From an uncultured Aquimarina sp. (GTDB taxonomy: Bacteria > Bacteroidota > Bacteroidia > Flavobacteriales > Flavobacteriaceae), in assembly GCA_938011245.1 (NCBI GenBank), contig CALLUJ010000064.1:1-42946 (forward strand): 42,946 nt of DNA, written 5' to 3'. Position numbers and translations under genes: made by a program. Of this stretch, positions 1-8,290 are shown one piece after another. Positions within the stretch are counted from its first letter, which is position 1. The number at the start of each line of letters is the position of its first letter. The notes below the pieces were generated by a model that saw only the letters and a list, made by a program, of their open reading frames with translations, was not told the origin of the DNA and ran no database searches.

Positions 1-2
1 TT

Positions 3-122
3 AATGAAAAGTATATTCAAAATTATTTCAACGAGTTTTGTTATAAATTCAATAGAAGATATTTTGGAAACCTTTTGCATGAAAGGTTGGTTGTTGCTGC
101 TATAACTAATACCTGGGATTAA
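3..122 (+). pseudogene. 3' end of an IS1595-family (ISXO2-like) transposase, cut by the window start
   Basis: The reading frame open from base 3 to the stop at 120-122 gives 39 residues. They contain YFNEFCYKFNRR, the hallmark C-terminal strand of the IS1595/ISXO2-like DDE transposase domain (usual form YLxEFxFRFNRR). Only the end of the protein is visible, so I cannot tell whether the element is intact to the left. The stop lies about ten bases from the point where a truncated acyltransferase frame on the other strand breaks off, so the right end of the insertion sequence probably falls at about 123-135. Family assignment is from the motif alone. Confidence 0.75.
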
Positions 123-132
123 TTACGGATAG

Positions 133-312
133 TCATATTACTTTTTTTAAAAAACTAAGGTCATAACTTTTATTATACGAATTAACATCCTTTTCTATTA
201 TAAAAATAGAAAGGTGATATACAACTACACTTACAATTGCTAAAAACCTTAGACCATCAATCTCTGGTAAATATTTTCCTTTTGTAATAATTCTATTGAA
301 ATTAAACTTCAT
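133..312 (-). pseudogene. Acyltransferase-3 (OafA/YrhL-like) gene, N-terminal fragment truncated by the adjacent IS
   Basis: An ATG at 310-312 opens 59 codons on the minus strand. Residues 14-34 contain YLPEIDGLRFLAIVSVV followed by YHL, the first membrane helix and signature of acyltransferase family 3, whose members O-acylate surface polysaccharides. Full members have about 350-400 residues and ten or so helices, while here the frame ends at TGA 133-135, next to the transposase remnant. The natural reading is that the IS insertion removed or displaced the rest. The remainder may lie left of the window beyond the IS. No function can be expected from this piece. Confidence 0.72.
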
Positions 313-418
313 CGCATAAAAGGTACTTATTCAAATTAAATGGTGAAAGTATAAACCCTATACGGTATAGAATTAAAAGTGACACTCAATGCCTATTATT
401 CTAGATCCACAAATAATA

Positions 419-1438
419 CTACAATGCAGATTTAAACTGTTCTAAAAAACGAATATCATTTTCATAAAACATACGGATATCGCCTATTTGGTGCAATAAC
501 ATTGCTATTCGCTCTACTCCCATTCCAAAAGCAAAACCTGTATATTCTTTAGTGTCAATCCCACAATTGGTTAATACATTAGGATCTACCATACCACAAC
601 CTCCAATTTCTAACCATCCTGTTCCTTTCGTTATTTTATAATCGGTTTCTGTCTTTAGACCCCAGTAAATATCAATTTCGGCACTAGGTTCTGTAAATGG
701 GAAATAAGAAGGTCGTAAACGAATTTTACTTTTTCCAAACATTTCTTTTGTAAAATAGAGTAGGGTTTGTTTCAAATCTGCAAACGAAACATCCTTATCT
801 ATATATAAACCTTCTACTTGATGAAAAATACAATGTGACCTTGCTGAGATATCTTCGTTACGAAACACACGCCCTGGAGAGATTGTTCTAATAGGTGGCT
901 TATTCTCTTCCATATAACGTACTTGTACCGAAGAAGTGTGCGTGCGTAGTAATACATCTGGATTTGTTTGAATAAAGAAGGTATCCTGCATATCCCTAGC
1001 AGGATGATATTCTGGTAAATTTAATGCCGTAAAATTATGCCAATCATCTTCAATTTCTGGACCTTCACTAACATTAAAACCAATGCGATTAAACACCTCT
1101 ACAATTTGATTTTTTACTAACGATATTGGGTGCCTTGAGCCCAACTCTACTGGAGTGGATGGACGTGTCAAATCTCCAAATTGATTTACTACTATCTGTT
1201 TATCTTCTAAGGCTTCTTTTAAAGTTGCTACCTTAGTCTCTGCAGTGCTTTTCCATGCGTTTATAGTTTGTCCAAACTCCTTTTTCTGTTCGTTAGGAAC
1301 TGTTTTAAATTTAGAAAAGTATTCTTTTAGTAGGCCTTTACTTCCTAATACCTTAATACGATATTGTTCTACTTCTTCTAAAGTAGTTGCGGTAAATGCT
1401 TCAGCTTCGGCTATATGTTGTTTTATTTCTTCTATCAT
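419..1438 (-). CDS. pheS: Phenylalanine--tRNA ligase alpha subunit
   Basis: This cytoplasmic class II synthetase subunit charges tRNA-Phe together with PheT, which is not in this window. At 339 residues it has the normal length. Residues 1-85 form the alpha-type N-terminal coiled coil, and the catalytic domain follows. Motif 2 lies near 190-212 (FRNEDISARSHCIFHQ) and motif 3 at 301-322 (GFAFGMGVERIAML). The ATG at 1438 begins a typical MIEEIKQHI start. A TAnnTTTG-type -7 element (TAAATTTG, minus strand, 1474-1467) sits 29 bases upstream. pheS stands alone here: the flanks are an IS scar and a conserved unknown. Identification is secure. Confidence 0.97.
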   Translation of the reverse strand: MIEEIKQHIAEAEAFTATTLEEVEQYRIKVLGSKGLLKEYFSKFKTVPNEQKKEFGQTINAWKSTAETKVATLKEALEDKQIVVNQFGDLTRPSTPVELGSRHPISLVKNQIVEVFNRIGFNVSEGPEIEDDWHNFTALNLPEYHPARDMQDTFFIQTNPDVLLRTHTSSVQVRYMEENKPPIRTISPGRVFRNEDISARSHCIFHQVEGLYIDKDVSFADLKQTLLYFTKEMFGKSKIRLRPSYFPFTEPSAEIDIYWGLKTETDYKITKGTGWLEIGGCGMVDPNVLTNCGIDTKEYTGFAFGMGVERIAMLLHQIGDIRMFYENDIRFLEQFKSAL

Positions 1439-1466
1439 TGTAATGCAGATTCGCTCTTGGTGGGGA

Positions 1467-1474
1467 CAAATTTA
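1467..1474 (-). promoter_or_regulatory. Putative -7 promoter element of pheS
   Basis: TAAATTTG on the minus strand matches the Bacteroidota sigma-factor -7 consensus TAnnTTTG exactly and lies 29 bases upstream of the pheS ATG. The -33 half is only a loose T-rich match, so this rests on the -7 element and its position. Confidence 0.45.
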
Positions 1475-1814
1475 ATGAAAAACCGCTACTTTAAAAGGTA
1501 GAGATTTAATTATACTATTTTTTTTCAAAATCATTTTACCTCTTGCATACTCTTAACCATTTTTAAGACTAACCTTACGGGTAAAAATGATGCTAACTTA
1601 ATACTCAACTTTTGAAATATTGTTAAGGCTGTTAGTACTTTAAATCTCCATTCATCAGCCTACTATGGCGTTTTTAACCACTTCTTTGGAAGTAAAATAA
1701 ACGCTTTTAAATAAATTTTTATACGATGTTTACTTTATAGTTCTTCTTTTTAGGTTTTTAAGGCTTGTTTTCGGCGAGCAGTAATAATAAATTGGTATTC
1801 TTTAAAGCCATTAA

Positions 1815-1847
1815 TTTAATTAAGGCATTTCCTATGCCTTAATTAAA
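1815..1847 (-). terminator. Perfect 14-bp hairpin, probable transcription end for the 118-aa gene
   Basis: TTTAATTAAGGCAT and its exact reverse complement flank a 5-base loop (1829-1833). It lies 46 bases beyond the stop codon of the leftward gene at 1893-2249. No strong T-run follows on that strand, so a protein-binding or processing role is also possible. Confidence 0.45.
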
Positions 1848-1892
1848 GCCGTTTTCATATTATATAACCCTGTACTTATTAAGAGGGTAAAT

Positions 1893-2249
1893 TTATTGAA
1901 TATATCCCGAGCTATAGAAATATTCTACTATAGCTTGTTTCATTAACACGGTTTGTTCTCCTGCTTTTAAATTGGGTAACTCTTCCTCAATTGTATAATG
2001 TGGCCAACCTTCTTCATCAACATAATCGAATTTGTAGTAACCAAAAGGTTCTAATAATTTACAAATGGCAATATGCATCAGATCAATCTTATCATCTTTT
2101 TTAAACTTTCTGTGTGGTTGTCCTAATTCTTGAATACCAATTAAATAAATTATAGCATCCAAATCTAAAATATCTCCTTCAGCAAATTGATTAGAAAGCT
2201 TTTCTACTACCAATTCCCATCGTTTTTTTAACTGCAAATCTCTACTCAT
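1893..2249 (-). CDS. Conserved hypothetical protein, 118 aa
   Basis: A small soluble protein without signal peptide or membrane segments. It starts MSRDLQLKKRWE, and has a predicted helical N-terminus (to about residue 65) and an acidic/aromatic segment near 70-90 (FGYYKFDYVDEEGWPHY). I recognise it as the kind of short unknown protein that recurs in Flavobacteriia genomes, but I cannot give it a function or named domain. It is divergent from cvpA with 38 bases between the starts. TACCTTTG on the minus strand (2261-2254), an exact TAnnTTTG -7 match, sits only 4 bases upstream of the ATG, which implies a leaderless or nearly leaderless transcript. Confidence 0.8.
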   Translation of the reverse strand: MSRDLQLKKRWELVVEKLSNQFAEGDILDLDAIIYLIGIQELGQPHRKFKKDDKIDLMHIAICKLLEPFGYYKFDYVDEEGWPHYTIEEELPNLKAGEQTVLMKQAIVEYFYSSGYIQ

Positions 2250-2253
2250 ACGA

Positions 2254-2261
2254 CAAAGGTA
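2254..2261 (-). promoter_or_regulatory. Putative -7 promoter element, near-leaderless start
   Basis: TACCTTTG on the minus strand matches TAnnTTTG and ends 4 bases before the ATG at 2249. Transcription would begin at or next to the start codon. Confidence 0.4.
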
Positions 2262-2287
2262 GCTACATTTTTAGTAATTTTATCGCT

Positions 2288-2830
2288 ATGAACTATTTAG
2301 ATATTATACTTGGTATTCTACTTATTATTGGTTTAATAAGAGGAATTTCAAAGGGCCTTTTTGTAGAATTAGCTTCATTAGTTGCTATAATAGCAGGTAT
2401 TTATGGAGCTATTAAATTTTCGTTTTATGTTAGCGACTTTCTAGAAGCTAAAATTAGCTTAGCCCCTCAATACACTAAACTATTGGCTTTTGGAATTACC
2501 TTTATAGGTATTATTTTAGGTGTATCTCTACTTGGAAAATTACTTACTAAAGTAGCTAAATTTGCTTTTTTAGGTTGGCTAAATCGAATTTTAGGAGGAC
2601 TATTTGGATTTCTTAAATTTGCAATGATAAGCAGTGCTATAATTATGTTTCTTGCTCCTCTAAATGACACTCTAGGTATTATAAAAAAAGAAACTTTAGA
2701 CAACGCTATTCTCTACAAACCTGTAAAAGCTATTGCTCCTGCTATTTACCCCGCAATAATAAAAAAGTATGAAGAACGAAAAGAGTATTTACCTTCCTTT
2801 AAACAAAAAGAAATGAATCAATCTGTTTAA
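2288..2830 (+). CDS. cvpA: CvpA family inner-membrane protein
   Basis: 180 residues with four predicted membrane segments (about 3-20, 25-45, 62-85 and 100-124) and a charged cytoplasmic tail. It shows the family's pattern of MNYLDIILGI at the N-terminus and RGISKGLFVELASL after the first helix. CvpA proteins were named for colicin V production in E. coli; in Bacteroidota the exact role is unknown and is best stated as envelope-associated. The gene is divergent from the 118-aa unknown and is followed directly by a decayed corA. Confidence 0.85.
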   Translation: MNYLDIILGILLIIGLIRGISKGLFVELASLVAIIAGIYGAIKFSFYVSDFLEAKISLAPQYTKLLAFGITFIGIILGVSLLGKLLTKVAKFAFLGWLNRILGGLFGFLKFAMISSAIIMFLAPLNDTLGIIKKETLDNAILYKPVKAIAPAIYPAIIKKYEERKEYLPSFKQKEMNQSV

Positions 2831-2835
2831 TTAAA

Positions 2836-3231
2836 ATTATTCATAATATAGTTTTTCAAAAAGACGAAGCCATAACCAAATTTTATAAAACGGATAACTC
2901 CTTTGTTCAAGAATCTAACCGAATATGCCTTGGAAATTTATACGAACATATTATCCAAATTATGGATCGTATTGATTGTTCAAGAAATCTTTTAGTGAAT
3001 TATACGATGATGTATTTATACCAGAAATTAGTTTTAAAATAAGTCAAGTAATGCAACTATTAATTTTAATCTCTGTTATATTTATCTTGGTTACTTTTTT
3101 AGCTGGTATCTATGGGACGAATTTTGATATAATTCCAAAATTACATTACAAACATGGGTGCCCTATTTTATTAATAATAAATGATTGCTATTACCGAAAT
3201 ATTATTGTTTAAACACAAAAAATGGTTATAG
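2836..3231 (+). pseudogene. Decayed corA (CorA-type Mg2+/Co2+ transporter), C-terminal remnant with two frameshifts
   Basis: Three frames together rebuild the C-terminal part of CorA. One frame (to TAA 3040-3042) carries LYEHIIQIMDRIDCSRNLL, matching the usual YDHxIQVIDTIExxRDxL helix. A second frame (about 3030-3212) carries the first membrane helix and LAGIYGTNF, where intact CorA has the gating motif AGIYGMNF; it continues with a degraded equivalent of MPELxWKYGYP. The first frame returns at 3208-3231 with KHKKWL and a stop, the usual CorA C-terminus. The N-terminal two thirds are gone, and the GMN motif reads GTN. The gene cannot make a working channel. Confidence 0.85.
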
Positions 3232-3265
3232 ATAGATTATTAATGTGTAAAAATTATAAAAAAAC

Positions 3266-4156
3266 ATGATCTATATAGATAAAAGATTAATTGCTGCTTG
3301 GGATAAAATTATCTCTAAAATAGAATCGTGGGTAGATTTGTTTATTCTTAGTCTTCCTAATCTTATTATTGCTGTTCTTGTTTTTACACTAGTAATATTT
3401 GCTTCCAAATACATTGGAAAATTAACACAAAAAATATTGAGCAAAACAACCATTCAACGCTCAATGAAAGATTTAATTACTAAGATAGTTTCTGTTGTAG
3501 TCGTACTTTTTGGACTATTCTTTATTCTTAGCATTCTTCACTTAGATAAAGCTCTAAATGCTATATTAGCAGGAGCAGGAGTTGCTGGTTTAGCCGTTGG
3601 TTTAGCTTTACAAGGAGCCTTATCTAATACTTATTCTGGAATTTTACTCTCTTATGTGAAAAATTTACAATATGGAGATTGGATTGAAAGTAATGGCTTT
3701 GAAGGAGAGGTTATTGATATTGATTTTAGAGTAGTAACTATAAGACAGATTGATAATAACTTAGTATATATTCCCAACAAATTAGTAGTAGAAAACTCTC
3801 TTAAAAATTATTCTCAGAACTCTAGATCTAAAGTAATTATAACTTGTGGTGTAGGTTATGAATCAAATTTACGAATGGTTAAACAATTAGCTATAGATAC
3901 CGTAGTAAATAATTTTAAGGATGTAAAATCCAAAGAGCAAACTCAATTTTTTTGGAAAGAATTTGGAGATAGTGCTATTAACTTCGAATTACGTTTTTGG
4001 ATAGATTGTAAATCTCCTTTAGAAGTTGCCTATGCCAAAAGTGAAACTGTAATGCTTTTAAAAGAAGCTTTCGATGCTAATAGTGTAAACATTCCATTCC
4101 CTATTCGTACTTTAAATTTTCCTAAAGACTTTATGAAAACAATTAAAAATGTTTAA
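3266..4156 (+). CDS. mscS: Small-conductance mechanosensitive channel, MscS family
   Basis: An inner-membrane channel that opens on hypo-osmotic shock to release solutes. The 296-residue length is that of minimal MscS. Three membrane helices are visible (about 23-50, 70-92 and 98-130). The third, pore-lining helix has the Ala/Gly-packed sequence AGAGVAGLAVGLALQGALSN, and the beta domain follows (GDWIESNGFEGEVIDID, then IPNKLVVENSLKNYS) with the alpha-beta C-terminal domain. A working channel is expected. It stands alone, with a tetR-led operon 57 bases downstream. Confidence 0.93.
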   Translation: MIYIDKRLIAAWDKIISKIESWVDLFILSLPNLIIAVLVFTLVIFASKYIGKLTQKILSKTTIQRSMKDLITKIVSVVVVLFGLFFILSILHLDKALNAILAGAGVAGLAVGLALQGALSNTYSGILLSYVKNLQYGDWIESNGFEGEVIDIDFRVVTIRQIDNNLVYIPNKLVVENSLKNYSQNSRSKVIITCGVGYESNLRMVKQLAIDTVVNNFKDVKSKEQTQFFWKEFGDSAINFELRFWIDCKSPLEVAYAKSETVMLLKEAFDANSVNIPFPIRTLNFPKDFMKTIKNV

Positions 4157-4176
4157 AAAAGGTTAAACTTGTATGT

Positions 4177-4197
4177 TATAATAGCAATACTATTATA
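4177..4197. promoter_or_regulatory. Candidate TetR-type operator overlapping the tetR promoter
   Basis: TATAATAG and its exact reverse complement CTATTATA flank 5 bases. The repeat overlaps the -7 element TATATTTG (4194-4201), 13 bases before the TetR-family start codon. Position and symmetry fit autoregulation by the downstream TetR protein; this is inference. Confidence 0.45.
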
Positions 4198-4213
4198 TTT
4201 GTAAGGCTTAACT

Positions 4214-4885
4214 ATGGAAGACTTGCAAATACATATAAAAATTAACCCAGAGTTATATACTAAAAACCCAGAGTCTTCTAATTTAGGGAGGAAAATTATT
4301 TCTAAAAGTATAGAAATGTTAAATACTTTAGGTTATGAGAGCTTCACTTTTAAAAAATTAGGCATAGAAATAGAATCTAACGAAAGTTCTATCTACCGAT
4401 ATTTTGAAAATAAACATACTTTACTAGTATATTTAGTAAATTGGTATTGGAGTTGGATAGAGTATAAACTAGTATTTGCTACAGCTAACGTAACCTCATC
4501 AGAAAAAAAATTGGAAACAGCCATTCAAATATTAACTGGTGACGTTTTAAAGGACAACACCTTTTCTTATATAGACGAAATTTCTCTAAATAAGGTTATT
4601 ATAAGAGAGTCTTCTAAAGCCTACTACACCAAAGATATTGATGTTGAAAACAAAAAGGGTTTTTATAAAACTTATAAACGTGTTGTACAACGTGTAAGCG
4701 ATATTGTATTGGAGGTAAACCCTTTATTTGAATTTCCCCATATGCTTATTTCTACTGTTATTGAAGGTTCGCATCATCAAAAGTACTTTTCCAAACACCT
4801 ACCTTCATTAACCGATTATGAAGAGGGTAAAAATAATATTGTTCGGTTTTATTCCGACTTAGTTCTTAAAACAATATCTACGTGA
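4214..4885 (+). CDS. TetR/AcrR family transcriptional regulator
   Basis: 223 residues. The N-terminal helix-turn-helix (about 28-66) has the TetR form: a helix IISKSIEMLNTLGYESFTF, then IESNESSIYRYFENKHTLL. The C-terminal ligand domain is rich in helices and aromatic residues and matches no ligand class I can name. It leads a rightward set with the small membrane protein, ABC, HlyD and TolC genes, and its stop overlaps the next start by 4 bases, so it is most likely the local repressor. An inverted repeat on its promoter is a candidate binding site. Confidence 0.9.
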   Translation: MEDLQIHIKINPELYTKNPESSNLGRKIISKSIEMLNTLGYESFTFKKLGIEIESNESSIYRYFENKHTLLVYLVNWYWSWIEYKLVFATANVTSSEKKLETAIQILTGDVLKDNTFSYIDEISLNKVIIRESSKAYYTKDIDVENKKGFYKTYKRVVQRVSDIVLEVNPLFEFPHMLISTVIEGSHHQKYFSKHLPSLTDYEEGKNNIVRFYSDLVLKTIST

Positions 4886-5199
4886 ATTTGATAAACCGTA
4901 AACATATTGCCTTATTTAAGTACTTTGTTTTCCTAATAATTACATTAGCTGTTTTAGGAAAAACAATTCAGAAAACCATAGACTCTATTTCTAATACTAA
5001 ATACGAATTGGTAGAAAACACTCAAGACGATGCTAGTGATGACGAAATAAAAAAAATAGACTTTCTAATTACTCTATTTTCATCTAACGAAATAGAGTGT
5101 CAGTGTAAAAGTAACATTACATATAAATGTACCATTCTATCCAAATTTATCCTTAAAATTTATTCCCCTCCTCCAGAATTATCTTCTTCTATTTCATAA
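4882..5199 (+). CDS. Small single-pass membrane protein of unknown function in the export operon
   Basis: 105 residues, starting with GTG inside the tetR stop region (4-base overlap, translational coupling likely). One membrane helix at about 11-27 is followed by an acidic stretch (about 45-56), three cysteines (73, 75, 83) in the second half, and a proline-rich tail (IYSPPPEL). I do not recognise the family. Coupling to tetR and the 61-base gap to the ABC gene suggest it belongs to the export operon, perhaps as an accessory or sensor subunit, but nothing in the sequence proves this. The cysteines would face the periplasm if the N-terminus is cytoplasmic. Confidence 0.65.
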   Translation: MNLINRKHIALFKYFVFLIITLAVLGKTIQKTIDSISNTKYELVENTQDDASDDEIKKIDFLITLFSSNEIECQCKSNITYKCTILSKFILKIYSPPPELSSSIS

Positions 5200-5260
5200 A
5201 ATCCAAAATTAGTTATTATATAAAAGTACAATATTGTTTAAAAGGTAATTCTTAAAATAT

Positions 5261-6913
5261 ATGAAAGAATCCAAAACACCATTACAAAGACTTTGGGGAA
5301 TATTAGAACCCGATAGACAGGACATTAGACAAATTATTTATTACGCCATATTTGCTGGTTTAGTTGCCTTATCTTTACCCCTAGGAATACAAGCTATAAT
5401 AAACCTAATTCAAGGAGCACAAATTTCATCTTCTTGGATTGTATTAGTTATTATTGTAACTCTTGGAGTAGCTTTCCAAGGAGCATTACAATTAATGCAA
5501 ATACGTTTAATGGAAAATATTCAAAAAAAGATTTTTACACGCTCTTCTTTTGAATTTGCTTACCGTTTTCCTAAAATAAAAAGTAGTGAGCTATTTAACT
5601 ATTACCCTCCAGAATTAGCCAATCGCTTTTTTGATACGCTTACCGTTCAAAAAGGTCTATCCAAAATATTATTAGATATTCCTGCAGCGTTATTGCAAAT
5701 TGTATTTGGAATTATTTTATTGTCTTTTTATCATCCATTTTTTATTATTTATGGAATGTTATTATTGCTTTTAATTTACGTTGTGTTTAAGTTTACTGCC
5801 AAAAAAGGTCTAGAGACTAGCTTGCTAGAATCTAAAAGTAAATATAAAGTAGCCCATTGGTTACAAGAAATAGCACGTTCCTTACTTAGTTTTAAATTAT
5901 CTGGAAAAACTAATTTGGCCCTTACTAGAAACGACGATTATACTTCTAAATATTTAGATGCTAGAGAAAGTCATTTTAGGATATTAATGTTGCAATTAAT
6001 ACAAATGATTGGCTTTAAAATATTAGTAACTGCTGGTTTATTAATAATTGGAGGGCTGTTAGTACTTAACCAACAAATGAATGTAGGTCAATTCGTCGCA
6101 GCAGAAATTATTATTTTATTGGTTATTAATTCTGTAGAAAAACTAGTTACTGGTTTAGAAACTTTTTATGATGTACTTACTTCTTTAGAAAAAATTGGAC
6201 AGGTTGTAGATAAAGAATTAGAACCTCAGGAAGGTATTAATCCCTTTGAAGGCAATCAAGAATTAAAAATTGAAATAGAAAATCTGAATTATATAAACTC
6301 TGAAGGAGACGAGATTTTACGCAATATTAATTTAACAATTCATCAAAAAGATTATATTTTATTAGATGGTGCTTCTGGTGCCGGAAGAAATACATTCTTA
6401 AAATTAATATCGGGTACCTTAAGGCCTAACCATGGAACTATATATATTAATGAAACTTCTATGAAGGGTATTTCACTACATTCTTATCGTAGTAACATAG
6501 GACAAGTACTTCCTAATCAGCATACTTTTGAAGGTACCATTTTAGAAAACATTACTTTCGGAAATCCCGATATTACCCAAGAGCGTATTAACGAAGTTCT
6601 TAAAAATATAGGCCTACTATCATTTGTAAAACAACAAGCTAACGGTATTCGTACTGTAATTAGTCCTCAAGGAATAGAGATTCCTTATACCGTAAGCAAA
6701 CGTATCTTAATTGCAAGAGCTATTATACATAAGCCTAAACTATTGTTATTAAGAGATCCTTTAGAACATTTCGAAATAGATGAAATGGAACGCATTATTA
6801 CCTATTTAACACGCCCAGAGCAACCTTGGGCAATTATTATAGCTTCTCGAAACGAGCTATGGAAACGCAATTGTAATCGAGTTGTAAAACTAGAGTCGAA
6901 AACTTTAAAATAG
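5261..6913 (+). CDS. ABC exporter-like protein (membrane domain plus degenerate ATPase domain), type 1 secretion context
   Basis: 550 residues: six membrane helices within about 25-300, then a nucleotide-binding domain (about 335-550). It lacks the N-terminal C39 peptidase. The ATPase motifs are all altered. Walker A is GASGAGRNT (370-378) with Arg376 in place of the essential Lys. The LSGGQ signature reads IPYTV (474-478). Walker B reads LLLLRDP with Arg498-Asp499 for the usual Asp-Glu. The H-loop His is Arg530, and the Q-loop glutamine is displaced. The frame is intact and the fold anchors (ARA after the signature, EGTI after the Q-loop) are kept, so it looks like a maintained protein that has lost normal ATP hydrolysis rather than a dead gene. 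It is followed after 6 bases by the HlyD gene. Confidence 0.85.
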   Translation: MKESKTPLQRLWGILEPDRQDIRQIIYYAIFAGLVALSLPLGIQAIINLIQGAQISSSWIVLVIIVTLGVAFQGALQLMQIRLMENIQKKIFTRSSFEFAYRFPKIKSSELFNYYPPELANRFFDTLTVQKGLSKILLDIPAALLQIVFGIILLSFYHPFFIIYGMLLLLLIYVVFKFTAKKGLETSLLESKSKYKVAHWLQEIARSLLSFKLSGKTNLALTRNDDYTSKYLDARESHFRILMLQLIQMIGFKILVTAGLLIIGGLLVLNQQMNVGQFVAAEIIILLVINSVEKLVTGLETFYDVLTSLEKIGQVVDKELEPQEGINPFEGNQELKIEIENLNYINSEGDEILRNINLTIHQKDYILLDGASGAGRNTFLKLISGTLRPNHGTIYINETSMKGISLHSYRSNIGQVLPNQHTFEGTILENITFGNPDITQERINEVLKNIGLLSFVKQQANGIRTVISPQGIEIPYTVSKRILIARAIIHKPKLLLLRDPLEHFEIDEMERIITYLTRPEQPWAIIIASRNELWKRNCNRVVKLESKTLK

Positions 6914-6919
6914 GAACAG

Positions 6920-8290
6920 ATGCTAAATATTTCAAATAACAAGAGACATACACATATAGACCTAGAACAATTTAAAGCTTTTCCAAAAGCTTTTGATAAC
7001 AGCTACTTTAAACTTTTTAATAAATTCCTATTAGCTTTTGCTATTATAGGAATTATAGGAATGTTTTTGCCGTGGACGCAAAACGTAACTGGCAAAGGGT
7101 TTATAACTACTCTAACTCCCAGCCAACGTCCACAAACTATTCAATCTCCTATTCCTGGAAAAATTGAAAAATGGTACGTAAAAGAAGGTGATTTTGTAAA
7201 AAAAGGAGACACCATATTATTTATTTCAGAAATAAAAAGTGAATACTTTGATCCTCTACTAGTGGAACGAACAAAAAACCAACGCGATGCTAAAAACCGT
7301 TCCGTTACCTCTTACGGAAATAAAATAACCGCTTTACGCAATCAACTTAGTGCAATAAAAAACGAGCAAACGCTTAAACTTAAACAAGCTAGAAATAAAC
7401 TTAAACAAAGCTATTTAAAAGTACAATCCGATAGTATTGCTTTTCAAGCAGCTAAAACCAATATCAAAATTGCTAATAGACAATACGAACGTACGTTAAC
7501 CTTACAAAAGGAAGGCCTAAAAGCCGTAACCGATGTGGAAGCCAAAAGACTAAAACAACAGGAAACTCAAGCTAAATTAATTACTCAAGAAAACAAGCTA
7601 TTAGCTAGTAAAAATAAAGTTATTAATGCTAGAATAGAAATTAATCGTATTGCTGCAGAATATGCCGATAAAATTGCTAAGTCGGAAAGTGTTTTATTCA
7701 CTGCAGAGTCTAGTCAATTTGATGCTGTAGCACAAGCCAGCAAACTAGATAATCAATCTGCCAATTACGAAATTCGAAATGCTTTACTCTATATTAAAGC
7801 ACCACAGGATGGTTTTATAAACAAAGCACTTAAAGCAGGTATTGGCGAAACTTTTAAAGAAGGAGACAAACTTGTTGGTATTATGCCTACCAATTACGAT
7901 TTAGCTGTAGAAACTTATATAGAACCTATTGATTTACCATTGATCCACTTAAATGAAAAAGTACGTATCCAGTTCGATGGATGGCCTTCTATTTTCTTTA
8001 GTGGTTGGCCCAATGCATCTTTTGGAACCTTTGCCGGTAAGGTAGTTGCTGTGGAAACTTTTATAAGTGATAATGGAAAATTTCGAATTTTAATTGCTCC
8101 AGATGCTAGTGAAAATCACAATTGGCCTAAAAATTTAAGAGTAGGCTCGGGGGCATATACTGTAGCTTTATTAGAGGATGTTCCTGTATGGTATGAATTA
8201 TGGCGAAAATTAAACGGTTTTCCTCCTAACTATTATCAACCAGAAACCAATAAAAATATAAAAGTAACCAAATCTAAAATCAAAAAATAA
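6920..8290 (+). CDS. HlyD-type periplasmic adaptor (membrane fusion protein)
   Basis: 456 residues with one N-terminal membrane helix (about 34-52), a first biotinyl-lipoyl-like half domain (about 70-108, IQSPIPGKIEKWYVKEGDFV), a long alpha-hairpin coiled coil (about 115-270), the second half domain (IKAPQDGFINKA) and a beta-barrel part. This is the architecture of adaptors that join an inner-membrane ABC exporter to a TolC channel. The stop overlaps the start of the TolC gene (TAATG), so the two are translationally coupled. The substrate is not indicated: no cargo toxin, RTX protein or peptidase gene lies nearby. Confidence 0.88.
   Translation: MLNISNNKRHTHIDLEQFKAFPKAFDNSYFKLFNKFLLAFAIIGIIGMFLPWTQNVTGKGFITTLTPSQRPQTIQSPIPGKIEKWYVKEGDFVKKGDTILFISEIKSEYFDPLLVERTKNQRDAKNRSVTSYGNKITALRNQLSAIKNEQTLKLKQARNKLKQSYLKVQSDSIAFQAAKTNIKIANRQYERTLTLQKEGLKAVTDVEAKRLKQQETQAKLITQENKLLASKNKVINARIEINRIAAEYADKIAKSESVLFTAESSQFDAVAQASKLDNQSANYEIRNALLYIKAPQDGFINKALKAGIGETFKEGDKLVGIMPTNYDLAVETYIEPIDLPLIHLNEKVRIQFDGWPSIFFSGWPNASFGTFAGKVVAVETFISDNGKFRILIAPDASENHNWPKNLRVGSGAYTVALLEDVPVWYELWRKLNGFPPNYYQPETNKNIKVTKSKIKK

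Larger units (their letters stand above)
1439..1892. other. 454-bp gene-free spacer between pheS and the 118-aa gene
   Basis: I see no recognisable gene here. The spacer holds the pheS promoter near 1467-1474 and a perfect hairpin at 1815-1847. A short plus-strand stretch around 1650-1710 reads as a plausible protein tail (GVFNHFFGSKINAF before a stop), but it has no start and no family I recognise, so it may be chance or an eroded relic. Confidence 0.5.

Noticed and set aside
1650-1710. Possible eroded gene tail in the pheS-side spacer
   Set aside because: Too short, without a start or a recognisable family.
5261-6913. Calling the ABC gene a pseudogene because of its altered motifs
   Set aside because: The frame is full length with kept structural anchors, and both partner genes are intact and tightly linked, so loss by decay is less likely than divergence.
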